The notes beneath the pieces are model-generated. The model did not search any database, had not been told where the DNA came from, and saw nothing but the letters and a program-made list of their open reading frames with translations. Below, piece after piece: positions 1 to 8,964 of a DNA stretch of 64,000 nucleotides; position 1 is the stretch's first letter; every line of letters starts with the position of its first letter. The DNA lies in contig CACXJP010000002.1 in assembly GCA_902768065.1 (NCBI GenBank), positions 1 to 64,000 of the forward strand, given 5' to 3'. Both the position numbers and the translations under genes were made by a program. This stretch comes from an uncultured Erysipelotrichaceae bacterium. GTDB taxonomy: Bacteria > Bacillota_I > Bacilli_A > RF39 > UBA660.

Positions 1-122
1 ACAACCATCATAACAATAACATATTTATTTTCAAAAAGATTAATCCTCTTTTTTGAATAATAAAATATTATAAAAGAAACAATATATATTAATGAAAGCA
101 CTGGTAAACCCACATATAGCAA
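1..122 (-). CDS. N-terminus of a second membrane sensor protein (partial)
   Basis: An open frame runs off the left edge. It starts at a TTG six bases after a good GGAGGTG ribosome site and gives about 40 residues (MLYVGLPVLSLIYIV...), forming one hydrophobic segment followed by FYYSKKRINLFENKY. The pattern of membrane helix, SK-rich turn and next helix resembles the first 45 residues of the hybrid histidine kinase just upstream at 172-2595, so it may be a tandem paralogue in the same operon. Nothing catalytic is inside the window, so the sensor assignment is inference. The TTG start rests on the ribosome site. Confidence 0.5.
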   Translation of the reverse strand, partial: MLYVGLPVLSLIYIVSFIIFYYSKKRINLFENKYVIVMMV

Positions 123-171
123 AATAAACACCTCCACTCTATCAAAGACACTAAAAAAGTGTCTTTATTTT

Positions 172-2595
172 TTATATCTTATTATATTTTACATAGTTTT
201 TAACTATTTCAATCGTTTTATTATATTCATTTTCTAACTCAGAAAAATGATCATTTATATAATCAACATCATTAGCTTTACTCTTCAATTCATGTTGATA
301 TGCAATATCACCAAGCTTAGTTAATCCAATATAACGACTACTACTCTTTAACGCATGAACCTCTGTAGCATAATCAGTTATATTATTTGATTCTTTATAC
401 TCAACTATTCTATTCCATATATTATTAGATTCTTCTAAATACGTAGAAATAGCCATATTATAAGTTTCCATATCACCAAGAGATTGCAATGCTCCATCTA
501 CATCTACAGATTTACTTTTTAAATAAGCAACACCATAAACTGTATCAGTATTAACCTCATCATCAGAGATAGGATCATCATCTAACATTTCTACATTAGA
601 ATCAGACATACCTTTAACAGTAAATGGTGAGACACTTATTTCCACAGCTTTTGTGGAAATATTTAATTTATCTCCTAATTCTTCTTCAATATTTTCTTCA
701 ACAGGAATTATTTCAGCAGCTTTAGCTTTACCATCATCAACAATCTCACTTGAAGTAACAATAGGCATTTGTTCAGTAACTACCCTTCCAAGTACTTCAT
801 TCATAGTTCTTATTAATTCAGAATCTTGAATTGGTTTAGCAAGATAATTATCAAATCCTTCAGCCAGATAATGTTCTTTCATACCAGTAATAGCATTAGC
901 AGTTAATGCAATAACAGGAGTTTTAAAGTTTGGCATACTCTTAAGTTTTTGTAATGTTTCAATTCCACTCATCTTCGGCATCATATCATCAAGTAAGATA
1001 ATATCATATATCTCACCTTTACCAATTCTATTAATGCAATCAAAACCACTCTCACATGTTTTAATATTATTGGCATTGTGTCTTTCAAGTAACTTTTTAG
1101 CGACTTTTATATTTAATACATTATCATCTACAACCAAAACTCTAACATCATGTAAATCAAGTGTAGTCTTATATTTACGCTCAGGAGCAGTATTTTCGTT
1201 ATCAATTTTCTGATTAAGAACAACAGTAAATTTAGAACCAGTTCCATAAACAGAATGGACAATAACTTTACCACCCATCATTTCAGTAAGTTGTTTAGTA
1301 ATTGCAAGTCCTAAACCAGTACCTTCAATTGTAATATTTTTATCCTCTTCAAGTCGTTGGAATCTAGTAAATAATTTATTAATATTTTCTTTCTTAATAC
1401 CTTGTCCTGAATCTTCAACAGAAATAACAAGTCGACAATAATCATTCATATTAACACAATTTACTTCATACTTAACAAAGCCAGATTTTGTATACTTACA
1501 TGCATTACTTAAAAGGTTAGTAACAATTTTCTTTATATTTGCAGAATCTCCACATAATGCTTTAGGTAAATCAGGAGCTATATAATATGTAAAAAACAAT
1601 CCTTTTTCCTTCATCTTAGGAGTAATTAATTTAGCAAGTTCCTTAAAAGTTGCAGGTGCATCATAAGTTGAATTAACTATTTCAATTTTACCAGCTTCAA
1701 TTTTTGAAATATCTAAAATACCATTAACAATATCAAGCAATGTATCACTTGCATCTACTATATCCTTAGCATTTTCCTTAGCTTCATCTAAAGTTTTAGC
1801 ATCTAAAATACAATCACTAAAACCAGAAATCGCATTCAAAGGAGTTCTAATCTCATGAGACATACTAGATAAAAATTCAGTCTTAGCATTATTAGCTCTA
1901 TCAGCTTGTCTCTTTGCAAGCTCTAATTGTTGTACCATCTTTACATCAGGATTTTCAATCGTAAAGTACATAAGACAACATATAACAGATTCAATCAAAT
2001 CAGTTATAGTAATATATGGATACTTTTTTTGAATTATCATAGATACACCGGCACCAATAAAGAATAACAACAATGGAATTACCTTTTTTCTTGATACAGT
2101 CTTTGCATGAGTTATTAAAATAAACATCATAATAGCAACAATAATCCCAGACATTATATATACCAAATTGACATCTAATCCATAAGTGTAAAAGTGTAAT
2201 ATAACATTATCTCTACTAACATTTAAAGGCATAAATAGAAAAGATAGTGAAATAACAGCTCCCATAATAGCAATACCATTCAAGATTTTATCTTTATTCT
2301 TATAATTAACAATAACTATTAAATACATAAACAATATGATTCCATATAGAAAATAGCTTATTAACATACTTTTTAGAACTAAAAAAGATACTATATATGG
2401 CAAACTATCAAAATGGTAGCAAACATTCTCACTTACAATATGAATCAATAATTCAAAGAAATTTAAAACTAATAAAAAACCATATATTTTTGTTTCATCA
2501 TTTTTTGCATTACTCTTGGAAAAGAATATTATTATTAATGAAAAAATGTATGCAAGACAAATTACTATAGCAATTGTCATTTTAGTAAAAATCAC
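172..2595 (-). CDS. Hybrid sensor histidine kinase with receiver and HPt domains
   Basis: 807 residues. About seven hydrophobic segments fill residues 1-215. A HisKA H-box with FLSSMSHEIRTPLNAISGF lies near residue 247, an N-box with NLLSNACKYT near 365, and G-boxes with DSGQGI and GTGLGLAITK. A receiver domain follows (VLVVDDN, phospho-acceptor in ILLDDMMPKMSG near 540), then a C-terminal HPt domain with HALKSSSRYIG near 748. All phosphorelay residues are present, so a full His-Asp-His relay in one polypeptide is expected; the output regulator is not visible. The start is GTG: AGGAG sits seven bases upstream, while the next in-frame ATG has no site. A partial similar gene follows directly downstream. 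The ligand cannot be deduced. Confidence 0.9.
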   Translation of the reverse strand: MIFTKMTIAIVICLAYIFSLIIIFFSKSNAKNDETKIYGFLLVLNFFELLIHIVSENVCYHFDSLPYIVSFLVLKSMLISYFLYGIILFMYLIVIVNYKNKDKILNGIAIMGAVISLSFLFMPLNVSRDNVILHFYTYGLDVNLVYIMSGIIVAIMMFILITHAKTVSRKKVIPLLLFFIGAGVSMIIQKKYPYITITDLIESVICCLMYFTIENPDVKMVQQLELAKRQADRANNAKTEFLSSMSHEIRTPLNAISGFSDCILDAKTLDEAKENAKDIVDASDTLLDIVNGILDISKIEAGKIEIVNSTYDAPATFKELAKLITPKMKEKGLFFTYYIAPDLPKALCGDSANIKKIVTNLLSNACKYTKSGFVKYEVNCVNMNDYCRLVISVEDSGQGIKKENINKLFTRFQRLEEDKNITIEGTGLGLAITKQLTEMMGGKVIVHSVYGTGSKFTVVLNQKIDNENTAPERKYKTTLDLHDVRVLVVDDNVLNIKVAKKLLERHNANNIKTCESGFDCINRIGKGEIYDIILLDDMMPKMSGIETLQKLKSMPNFKTPVIALTANAITGMKEHYLAEGFDNYLAKPIQDSELIRTMNEVLGRVVTEQMPIVTSSEIVDDGKAKAAEIIPVEENIEEELGDKLNISTKAVEISVSPFTVKGMSDSNVEMLDDDPISDDEVNTDTVYGVAYLKSKSVDVDGALQSLGDMETYNMAISTYLEESNNIWNRIVEYKESNNITDYATEVHALKSSSRYIGLTKLGDIAYQHELKSKANDVDYINDHFSELENEYNKTIEIVKNYVKYNKI

Positions 2596-2660
2596 AAAAC
2601 CACTCCTATTCTACAATATATATTATAACACAAAAAAAAGAATTTAAATATTATAAAATA

Positions 2661-4553
2661 TTATTTTAAATCCTTTTTTACTTTTTGTTTATTTTTTTCA
2701 ACTATATTACTCTTATCAACAACAATAAATCCATCCGTTTCCCTTTTTATTGCTTCTGTATCTCTTTTTCCAAATGGTTTAATTGGAAATGACTCTCTAA
2801 CTTTAAAATGAGATGGAACCATATCTATATCTTGATATTTATCATATATTTTTTTCTGTAGTTTTGTAAAGAAATTATACAATTTATCGGGATTATTTAT
2901 ATATTCGTCCCTTTTGCTCTTATCAAAAATTATATGTAATGCAAAACCTTCCTCAACACCATCAGAAATCATACTAACACAATCACATATTTCTATATCG
3001 CTTTCATCCTTTATTGCATTTTCAATATCAAAATTATATATTTTCTTTCCATTAACATATGAGCAATCTTCTTTTCTACCTTCAATAAATAAGTCTCCAC
3101 ATTCTCCCAGATAACCTATATCTCCAGTACAACTCCATTTTCTGCCAAATTTGTCCGTGTAAAAATATTTTTCAGTTGCCTCAGGCTTTTTATAGTACCC
3201 CATCATTCCAGCCCTTGTACTAATTAGAATATTACCTCTTTCATTATATTTTAATTCATTAAAATCATCATCAAAAATTGAAATTTGTGCTCCAGGAATT
3301 GGAACTCCAACAGAACCATCAGGATGATCTATATTTTGAGTTTGTGTAGTAGCTGCGGCTCCACATTCACATTGTCCATATCCAATTCTAATTGTTGTAT
3401 CACAACCCATCTTTCTCAAATTATCTTCAATTCTACCTTTTAATTCATGAGATAATGGTTCTCCACCTTCAAAAGGAGTAGAAAAACCTCTTACTTTTTT
3501 TCCTTTAATAAGATTTTCATCCAAAAAACCTTCATATAAACTAGTAGATGCTACTGTCAAATCAATTTTATTATTAATAATGTTATTTACAAACACATCT
3601 CTTTGAAATCTTGGATCCTGAAAAACTGTCAGACCTTTGTGAAAAGGCAAATGAATTGATGTATTTAATCCTGTTGAATACCATGGTGGTATAACATGAT
3701 AAAAAACTTGTCCCCTATACATATCTAAAGAATTAGCATCATATGACAAAACAGAATTTTGAAAGCTGTCATGTGATAATAGTATTGCCTTGGCAGCCCC
3801 AGTAGTACCACTAGAATAGACCATACATAAAGGATAATCTTTTTCATATTCAAAAGTTTCAGGAACTATTCGTTTCTTTCCATCCTTCAAAAACTGATTC
3901 CACCACAATTCATTAGCATAATTTAGTTTTAAACCACTTTGCTTTTTAAAAAATCTTAAAGGGCTAGAATTCAATGATGGAACAACAATTGTTTTTTCTA
4001 TATTAGACTTACTAATGGTATCTTTTATAGCAGGATAGAATGTATCCATTACAATAATAGTATTACTTTCGCAATCATTAATTCTATCAATCATTTGTTT
4101 TGAATCAAAGTTTGGAGCCATTAAATTTGCAACAGCCCCAATTTTCGCAAGAGCATAGAAAACATATATTAACTCCGGAGTCCCTGCAGAACAAACTGTG
4201 ACAAAATCACCCTTTTTAATTCCATATTCCTCTAAGGATTTTGCAACTTGATCAATTTTCTTAAAAAGTTTATCATATGAAACTTTTCCGCCAAAGTACA
4301 TAATTGCAAGATTATCTAAGTAATCCTTATTCACATCAACTATATCCTGATAAACAGTTTTATCATTTACAAAATCATATTTATCCATATCTAAAAATTG
4401 CAACCATGGTCTATCAATAGTTGGATATCCCGTTCCAAAGCCAAATTCTTTTCCCTCAGAAATTTCAGATAACAATCTTTTTTTATCTTCATCTGATATA
4501 TTTTTATTATCTTTTATTCTTTCTCTAACTTCTTTTAATTCTTCTAATCTCAT
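2661..4553 (-). CDS. AMP-forming acyl-CoA synthetase/ligase (ANL superfamily)
   Basis: 630 residues, the usual length for the adenylate-forming ANL family, which activates a carboxylate with ATP and passes it to CoA or a carrier. Seen: the phosphate-binding loop YSSGTTGAAKAI near residue 248, the GYGQCECGA motif near 395, the CTGDIGYL motif near 480 and the hinge/C-terminal lysine region GRKEDCSYVNGKK. The last 20 residues are Lys-rich. The substrate is not readable; acetate, another acid, or a carrier-linked substrate are all possible. The ATG start is preceded by GGGGGA. It appears to be a single gene between the kinase and the ASCH/rluD pair. Confidence 0.85.
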   Translation of the reverse strand: MRLEELKEVRERIKDNKNISDEDKKRLLSEISEGKEFGFGTGYPTIDRPWLQFLDMDKYDFVNDKTVYQDIVDVNKDYLDNLAIMYFGGKVSYDKLFKKIDQVAKSLEEYGIKKGDFVTVCSAGTPELIYVFYALAKIGAVANLMAPNFDSKQMIDRINDCESNTIIVMDTFYPAIKDTISKSNIEKTIVVPSLNSSPLRFFKKQSGLKLNYANELWWNQFLKDGKKRIVPETFEYEKDYPLCMVYSSGTTGAAKAILLSHDSFQNSVLSYDANSLDMYRGQVFYHVIPPWYSTGLNTSIHLPFHKGLTVFQDPRFQRDVFVNNIINNKIDLTVASTSLYEGFLDENLIKGKKVRGFSTPFEGGEPLSHELKGRIEDNLRKMGCDTTIRIGYGQCECGAAATTQTQNIDHPDGSVGVPIPGAQISIFDDDFNELKYNERGNILISTRAGMMGYYKKPEATEKYFYTDKFGRKWSCTGDIGYLGECGDLFIEGRKEDCSYVNGKKIYNFDIENAIKDESDIEICDCVSMISDGVEEGFALHIIFDKSKRDEYINNPDKLYNFFTKLQKKIYDKYQDIDMVPSHFKVRESFPIKPFGKRDTEAIKRETDGFIVVDKSNIVEKNKQKVKKDLK

Positions 4554-4613
4554 AATTGTCCCCCAAACATCTATTCATCATTTAGAATATTCTATATACA
4601 TAATACGAAAAAA

Positions 4614-4648
4614 GTAAAAAAAATGTCAATAAATTTGACACTTTTTTA
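4614..4648 (-). terminator. Rho-independent terminator after the ASCH gene
   Basis: On the minus strand GTGTCAAATTTATTGACAT forms a hairpin followed by a run of T residues, directly at the end of the ASCH-domain gene. It closes the rluD-ASCH transcription unit. Confidence 0.75.
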
Positions 4649-4987
4649 CTCTTTTTCGAATTCTATAGCAACTACTCCATACTCTTCTTGTTCTTCTTTG
4701 CTATAAAATTGACTCATTAACTCTAAATATTCATCTAATGAAGTATCTTCTAAATATATTCTTTTCATTTCATAAGCTTTAGTAACCTCAACAAAATCTT
4801 TAAAATAAACCAATTTTTTGACAATTGCAGTAATCTGATCAGTATAATTACCCCTACTAATAAATATTAATTTGTCCCCAACTTTTAATTGTCTTCTTTT
4901 TTCATCATTTAATCTTACTTCTACATCTTTTATTCCATCTTTTACAATATCAAATACTTCTTTATGTAAATGTACTTTCATTTCCAT
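4646..4987 (-). CDS. ASCH-domain (PUA-like) small protein
   Basis: 113 residues. The N-terminal HKEVFDIVKDGIKDVEVRLND and the following LKVGDKLIFISRG match the ASCH fold, a PUA-related beta-barrel linked to RNA binding in translation or to small-molecule amidohydrolase activity. The charged E-R-D cluster (VEVRLND) is where ASCH proteins keep their conserved Lys/Arg/Glu. Its start overlaps the stop codon of rluD (TAATG), so the two are translationally coupled, which supports an RNA-related role. The exact substrate is unknown. Confidence 0.75.
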   Translation of the reverse strand: MEMKVHLHKEVFDIVKDGIKDVEVRLNDEKRRQLKVGDKLIFISRGNYTDQITAIVKKLVYFKDFVEVTKAYEMKRIYLEDTSLDEYLELMSQFYSKEEQEEYGVVAIEFEKE

Positions 4988-5874
4988 TACTCTTCACTCC
5001 TTAATAATTCTAACTTATCCTTAAATTCTTTAGGAGGTTCTACCTCATACTTTATTTCTTTTCCAGTTCTTGGATGGTTAAATTTAATACTATATGAATG
5101 TAACATTTGTCCAAAATCAGTACATTTACCTTTTCCATATAATGGATCATTATTAACAGGATATCCTATATATGCAAGATGTACTCTTATTTGATGTGTT
5201 CTTCCAGTATCAAGAATACATTCTATATATGTATTATTATTAAATCTTTCAAGTACTTTAAAATGAGTAATTGCTTCCTTAGAATTAACATCAGTAACAG
5301 CCATTTTCTGTCTATTATTTCTATCTCTTCCAATAGGAGCATCAATTTCTCCTGTATCATGTTTTATTAAACCATCAACTATTGCTAAATACTTTCTTTC
5401 AACTTCCTTCTTAGAAATCATTAAAGATATTTTTTCTAACATTTCCTCGTTCTTAGCAACAATCATAAGTCCACTTGTATCTTTATCAAGTCTATGAACA
5501 ATACCAGGTCTAAATTTATCTCCTGCAAGATTCTTATACTTATAAAGCAAAGCATTAACTAAAGTTCCAGTATAATGTCCAGGGGCAGGATGAACAACCA
5601 TTCCACTTTCTTTATTAATAATTAATAAATCATCATCTTCATAAACAATATCTAAAGGAATATCTTCTGCTTCTACATTAATAGAATAATCTAGATTATC
5701 ATCTACAATTATCTCATCATCTATTTTAACTAAATAAGAATTATTAACAATTTTCCCATTAACCTTAACTTTATCTTCCTTAATCAATTTTTGTACTTTA
5801 CTACGAGATAATTCTAACTTTTCTGATAGATAACTATCTATTCTAATACCTTCATTATCTTCAACTATAATCAT
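4987..5874 (-). CDS. rluD: RluD-type 23S rRNA pseudouridine synthase
   Basis: 295 residues from the chosen ATG. An N-terminal S4 RNA-binding domain (residues 1-70, ELSRSKVQKLIKEDKVKVNG) is followed by the RluA-family catalytic domain with GIVHRLDKDTSGLMIVAK, whose Asp is the catalytic residue, and the GRTHQIRVHL motif. Members convert uridines of helix 69 of 23S rRNA to pseudouridine. The frame stays open upstream to a TTG at 5913, but GGAGGGG with good spacing lies directly before the ATG at 5874, so the shorter start is taken. RluA/C/D subtypes are hard to separate by eye. Confidence 0.88.
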   Translation of the reverse strand: MIIVEDNEGIRIDSYLSEKLELSRSKVQKLIKEDKVKVNGKIVNNSYLVKIDDEIIVDDNLDYSINVEAEDIPLDIVYEDDDLLIINKESGMVVHPAPGHYTGTLVNALLYKYKNLAGDKFRPGIVHRLDKDTSGLMIVAKNEEMLEKISLMISKKEVERKYLAIVDGLIKHDTGEIDAPIGRDRNNRQKMAVTDVNSKEAITHFKVLERFNNNTYIECILDTGRTHQIRVHLAYIGYPVNNDPLYGKGKCTDFGQMLHSYSIKFNHPRTGKEIKYEVEPPKEFKDKLELLRSEE

Positions 5875-5918
5875 TATTATCCCCTCCTTTTTTTCACCGA
5901 TATTATAACACAAAGAAA

Positions 5919-5942
5919 AAGAATGGCCAAGCCATTCTCTAA
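5919..5942 (-). terminator. Rho-independent terminator
   Basis: Minus strand GAGAATGGCTTGGCCATTC followed by TTTTTC, right behind the stop codon of the membrane protein at 5947-6756 and before the rluD promoter region. Confidence 0.7.
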
Positions 5943-5946
5943 ATTA

Positions 5947-6756
5947 TTATTTAATTGGTTCACTGGATACAAATACATAGTTTCCATCTTCATTTTTAAA
6001 TGTCATTTTGTATTTTGCACCTTTTTCATAATCCGCATCAGTCACTTCATTTCCATCAATAGCTTTATCTGCTAGATCTATAATAACATTAGTTCTTTCA
6101 TAATCAGAATAGAATTTTGTATCGTCACCCTTAGGTCCAAATATTACTCCAATTGTTAATTCAATAATATCATCACTTCTCTTAGCAGCTAAAACCTTTC
6201 TAACTGTTTGAGGACCACAAGATCCACCACAAGCATTAACACCAAACACATATTTTCCAGTACTTGAATCATATGTTATAGCAGGACAATAATTAATTGA
6301 CTCATCAACATAATCATACTCTTTACCAAGTGTACTTTTTATAATTTCATGAACAACATCAGATGTAAACCAATTGTTTTCTCTAAACTCATATCCTTTT
6401 TTACGTAAGTTATATAACATAATCAATTGTGCATGTTCTTTTGAGATATCAGAAACAGTAAATTTTTTATCAGTATAATAGTTTAAGCTTGACATAGTAT
6501 TACAATTATCCGCAGTATTCATTTTATCAAGTAAAGATACCATAAACTCATCAACCTCTACATCTTTTAATTCCTTTTTCTCGACTTCTTTAGTATTATT
6601 TTCATTTTCTTGCATTACTTCCTTAGGATTAATTAAATCGCTTGTTCCTAAAAAATAACCTAGCCCACCGCATAAAATCATTACTACTATGAAACATATT
6701 ACAAGTAGTAATCTACCTTTTTTCTTTTCTTTTGTCAAACTACTTTCCTTTGACAT
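5947..6756 (-). CDS. Membrane-anchored extracellular protein of unknown function
   Basis: 269 residues. A short Lys-rich cytoplasmic N-terminus, one membrane helix at about residues 15-38 (LLLVICFIVVMILCGGLGYF), an acidic linker (residues 45-70) and an extracellular globular part. The outer part has a NACGGSCGPQ cysteine cluster and an earlier NYC, which could form disulfides or a metal site. I do not recognise the family. It is transcribed alone, with its own terminator. Most likely a surface protein. Confidence 0.7.
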   Translation of the reverse strand: MSKESSLTKEKKKGRLLLVICFIVVMILCGGLGYFLGTSDLINPKEVMQENENNTKEVEKKELKDVEVDEFMVSLLDKMNTADNCNTMSSLNYYTDKKFTVSDISKEHAQLIMLYNLRKKGYEFRENNWFTSDVVHEIIKSTLGKEYDYVDESINYCPAITYDSSTGKYVFGVNACGGSCGPQTVRKVLAAKRSDDIIELTIGVIFGPKGDDTKFYSDYERTNVIIDLADKAIDGNEVTDADYEKGAKYKMTFKNEDGNYVFVSSEPIK

Positions 6757-6802
6757 AAGATCTCCTCCTATTCTTAAAAAAATTATAACATATAAATAAA
6801 AA

Positions 6803-6833
6803 AAGGAAATAAAATGATTAATTATATTTCCTT
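6803..6833 (-). terminator. Rho-independent terminator after hsp20
   Basis: Minus strand AAGGAAATATAA and TTTATTTCCTT pair around a short loop, followed by TTTTTTTATTTA just after the hsp20 stop codon. Confidence 0.65.
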
Positions 6834-6841
6834 ACTTTACA

Positions 6842-7276
6842 TTATTCATCAATAGTAATAAATTTTTTCTCTGATTTCTTTTCTTCTTCTTTTACTTTAG
6901 GTACATCTAAAGATAAAATACCATTCTTAAATGTAGCTTTAATATCATCCTCATGAACATCTTCTCCAATATAGAAGCTTCTTGAACATTCACCATAATA
7001 TCTTTCACGTCTTATGTATTTACCTTTTTCTTCATCATCATTAGACTCTTCAGACTTAGCATTAATATTCAAATAACCATTTTCAACATCAATTTGAATA
7101 TCTTTTTTATCGAATCCAGGTAAATCTACATCAATAATATAGCTATCATCTGTTTCTTTAATATCAGTCTTCATAAGTGGATGAGTATGTCTTTCTCCTC
7201 CTTTAAAAAATGGATCATTAAAGAAATCATCAAATAAGTCAAAATCTCTTCTAGGTACTAGCATCATATACATCAT
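6842..7276 (-). CDS. hsp20: Small heat-shock protein Hsp20 (alpha-crystallin family)
   Basis: 144 residues, typical for bacterial Hsp20. The alpha-crystallin core spans about residues 38-130: TDIKETDDSYIIDVDLPGF at its start, and the late strand FKNGILSLDVPK carrying the G-x-L signature. It is an ATP-independent holdase that binds unfolding proteins in the cytoplasm. The start region has ATG codons at 7276, 7273 and 7264 behind GAAAGGAAG; 7273 has better spacing than 7276, so the first residue is uncertain. A CIRCE operator overlaps its promoter, which predicts HrcA repression and heat induction. Confidence 0.93.
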   Translation of the reverse strand: MMYMMLVPRRDFDLFDDFFNDPFFKGGERHTHPLMKTDIKETDDSYIIDVDLPGFDKKDIQIDVENGYLNINAKSEESNDDEEKGKYIRRERYYGECSRSFYIGEDVHEDDIKATFKNGILSLDVPKVKEEEKKSEKKFITIDE

Positions 7277-7363
7277 CTTCCTTTCTATAAATGTGTAGAC
7301 TATTTATAGTTTGCACATAAGTATAATTATGTAATACCTGTAAGTTTTTCTCCTTACACTTTA

Positions 7364-7406
7364 GTTATACCACTATAAATTAGCACTGTCAAGTATTAAG
7401 TGCTAA
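7364..7406 (-). promoter_or_regulatory. Sigma-A promoter overlapped by a CIRCE operator
   Basis: A 27-base inverted repeat at 7380-7406 reads TTAGCACTG-N9-AAGTGCTAA, one mismatch per arm from the HrcA-binding CIRCE consensus. On the minus strand TTGACA (7387-7392) lies across its centre and TATAAC (7364-7369) follows after exactly 17 bases. HrcA bound here would block the -35 box. The leader to the hsp20 start is about 80 bases. Confidence 0.9.
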
Positions 7407-7445
7407 TTTATATAATTATTATATGTAAAATAAAGTAAAATATTA

Positions 7446-7472
7446 AAAAAAGAGTACTTATTTACTCTTTTT
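7446..7472 (-). terminator. Rho-independent terminator overlapping the end of the zinc-ribbon gene
   Basis: Minus strand AAAGAGTAAATAAGTACTCTTT followed by TTTT. The hairpin's 5' arm covers the last codons of the 7458-8210 gene. Confidence 0.6.
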
Positions 7473-8210
7473 ATATGCAGGATTATCCATTTCTATAAAT
7501 ATATGATCACTAAAACCATTATCTCCAATATCAAAAACTAACTTTTTTCTATTTTTTGGAACTAAGAAACCAACATATCCTTGTTCTTTAGCCTTAGGAT
7601 TAATATCAAATCTATCAAAACTTTCATACTTATCTCTACCCTTTACAACTTGACAAGTTGAACATTTTTCTAAAGTTGCAGATTCTACTTTATAATCATC
7701 TGCAGTAAGTTTAATACCAAATCCAAACATTGAAGTAAGTTCACTATGTCCCTTATTTTCAATTAAAAAACGAAATGCAATTTTTTGATATCCATCTGGT
7801 GTATTTGCATAAGTATCTTGATCTGACCTATATTCATATAAATCATATTCTTGTAGAGTAACAGCCATATCACTAGTTGATGCTTTTTCTTTAAAACCTG
7901 CAGTAGCAGTAGTATTACTATTAAACTGATTACTTATAACTTTATATGTTAAGAATATACCACCAACTATAAAAGCAATAACAATAAAAATCATTATAAT
8001 AAATGTTGCTCCTATTACATTTCCTGTTTTCTTAAATGTTTTATTTATTTCTTCTTTAGTAGCATATTGTGCTGCAATAGTTTGCTCTTTTTGATATTTT
8101 TTATAATCTCTAATCGTTTTAGTACAATCAGCTCCACAATTTGGACACTTATGATCACTTTCTTTTATTGGAACCTTACAATACTCGCAAATTAATTCTT
8201 TTTCTTCCAT
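7458..8210 (-). CDS. Zinc-ribbon membrane protein with extracellular DUF4352-like domain (copy 1)
   Basis: 250 residues. An N-terminal zinc ribbon (ICEYCKVPI...CPNCGADC, residues 7-30) sits before a charged stretch, one membrane helix at about 65-90, and an extracellular beta-rich domain of about 140 residues with a CSTC pair. The segments GYQKIAFRFLIENKG and YVGFLVPKNRKKLVFDI resemble the DUF4352/telokin-like Ig fold. The first 40 residues are almost identical to the neighbour at 8236-8952, so this is a tandem duplication. The function is not established; zinc-ribbon-TM-Ig proteins of this kind are usually envelope proteins. Confidence 0.75.
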   Translation of the reverse strand: MEEKELICEYCKVPIKESDHKCPNCGADCTKTIRDYKKYQKEQTIAAQYATKEEINKTFKKTGNVIGATFIIMIFIVIAFIVGGIFLTYKVISNQFNSNTTATAGFKEKASTSDMAVTLQEYDLYEYRSDQDTYANTPDGYQKIAFRFLIENKGHSELTSMFGFGIKLTADDYKVESATLEKCSTCQVVKGRDKYESFDRFDINPKAKEQGYVGFLVPKNRKKLVFDIGDNGFSDHIFIEMDNPAYKKSK

Positions 8211-8235
8211 ATTAACAACTCCTTAAAACTATATA

Positions 8236-8952
8236 TTACTGCTGATAAGCAGGATTATCCATTGTAATAATGATATTATTTCCAACCTTAAACTTAAGTG
8301 TTTTTTTATCTTTTGGAACTAAGAATCCTGCATAACCTTGTAGCTTTTCTCCGGCTGCAATTTGATCATTTAAGTCTTGATAACTATCCTTTCCAGATAC
8401 TGTATAACAAGTATAACACTTCTCCAAATCAGCTTCATCAACCTTATAATCATCTGCAGTTAAACTTACATTCGAATCAAACCTTGTATCAAAAACTTCT
8501 TCAGTATTATTCTTTATAACAAAATGAAATGCTATCTTTTGATATCCTGGCTTTGTATTATCATCCATATCATTTGGAAATTTATCTGTTTTATGTTCAT
8601 ACATTTCATAACTATCCAAAATAACACTTATATCTTTTGTCTTAGCTTCTTCATTATATTTTACAGTTACCTTCGTATCATCATTTTTTATATTACTAGC
8701 TTGTCTAAAAGCGCTATAAAGAATAAATCCAAAAAATAATATAAAGAAAGTTAAAAAAATAATTAAAGGGATTCTAAAAGATCTATCCATATCTCTTTGT
8801 ATTTTCTTACTACGTTCAGCAGCTTCTATACTTTTATATTTTTTATATTCTCTTATAGTTTTAGTACAATCAGCTCCACAATTTGGACACTTATGATCAT
8901 TTTCTTTTATCGGTACTTTACAATACTCGCAAATTAATTCTTTTTCTTCCAT
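8236..8952 (-). CDS. Zinc-ribbon membrane protein with extracellular DUF4352-like domain (copy 2)
   Basis: 238 residues, paralogue of the gene 25 bases downstream. Same order: zinc ribbon (CEYC...CPNC), charged linker, membrane helix (IPLIIFLTFFILFFGFILY) and outer domain with a CYTC pair and GYAGFLVPKDKKTLKFKVG. The zinc-ribbon end is nearly identical between copies while the outer domains differ, suggesting recent gene conversion at the 5' end or diversification of the outer face. It lies 12 bases after the SDR gene and on the same strand. Confidence 0.75.
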   Translation of the reverse strand: MEEKELICEYCKVPIKENDHKCPNCGADCTKTIREYKKYKSIEAAERSKKIQRDMDRSFRIPLIIFLTFFILFFGFILYSAFRQASNIKNDDTKVTVKYNEEAKTKDISVILDSYEMYEHKTDKFPNDMDDNTKPGYQKIAFHFVIKNNTEEVFDTRFDSNVSLTADDYKVDEADLEKCYTCYTVSGKDSYQDLNDQIAAGEKLQGYAGFLVPKDKKTLKFKVGNNIIITMDNPAYQQ

Positions 8953-8964
8953 TTCAAAGCTCCT

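Noticed and set aside
144..167. Terminator after the hybrid kinase gene
   Set aside because: AAAGACACT/AGTGTCTTT forms a hairpin, but on the minus strand no T-run follows, and a further gene begins right after, so an operon link is as likely.
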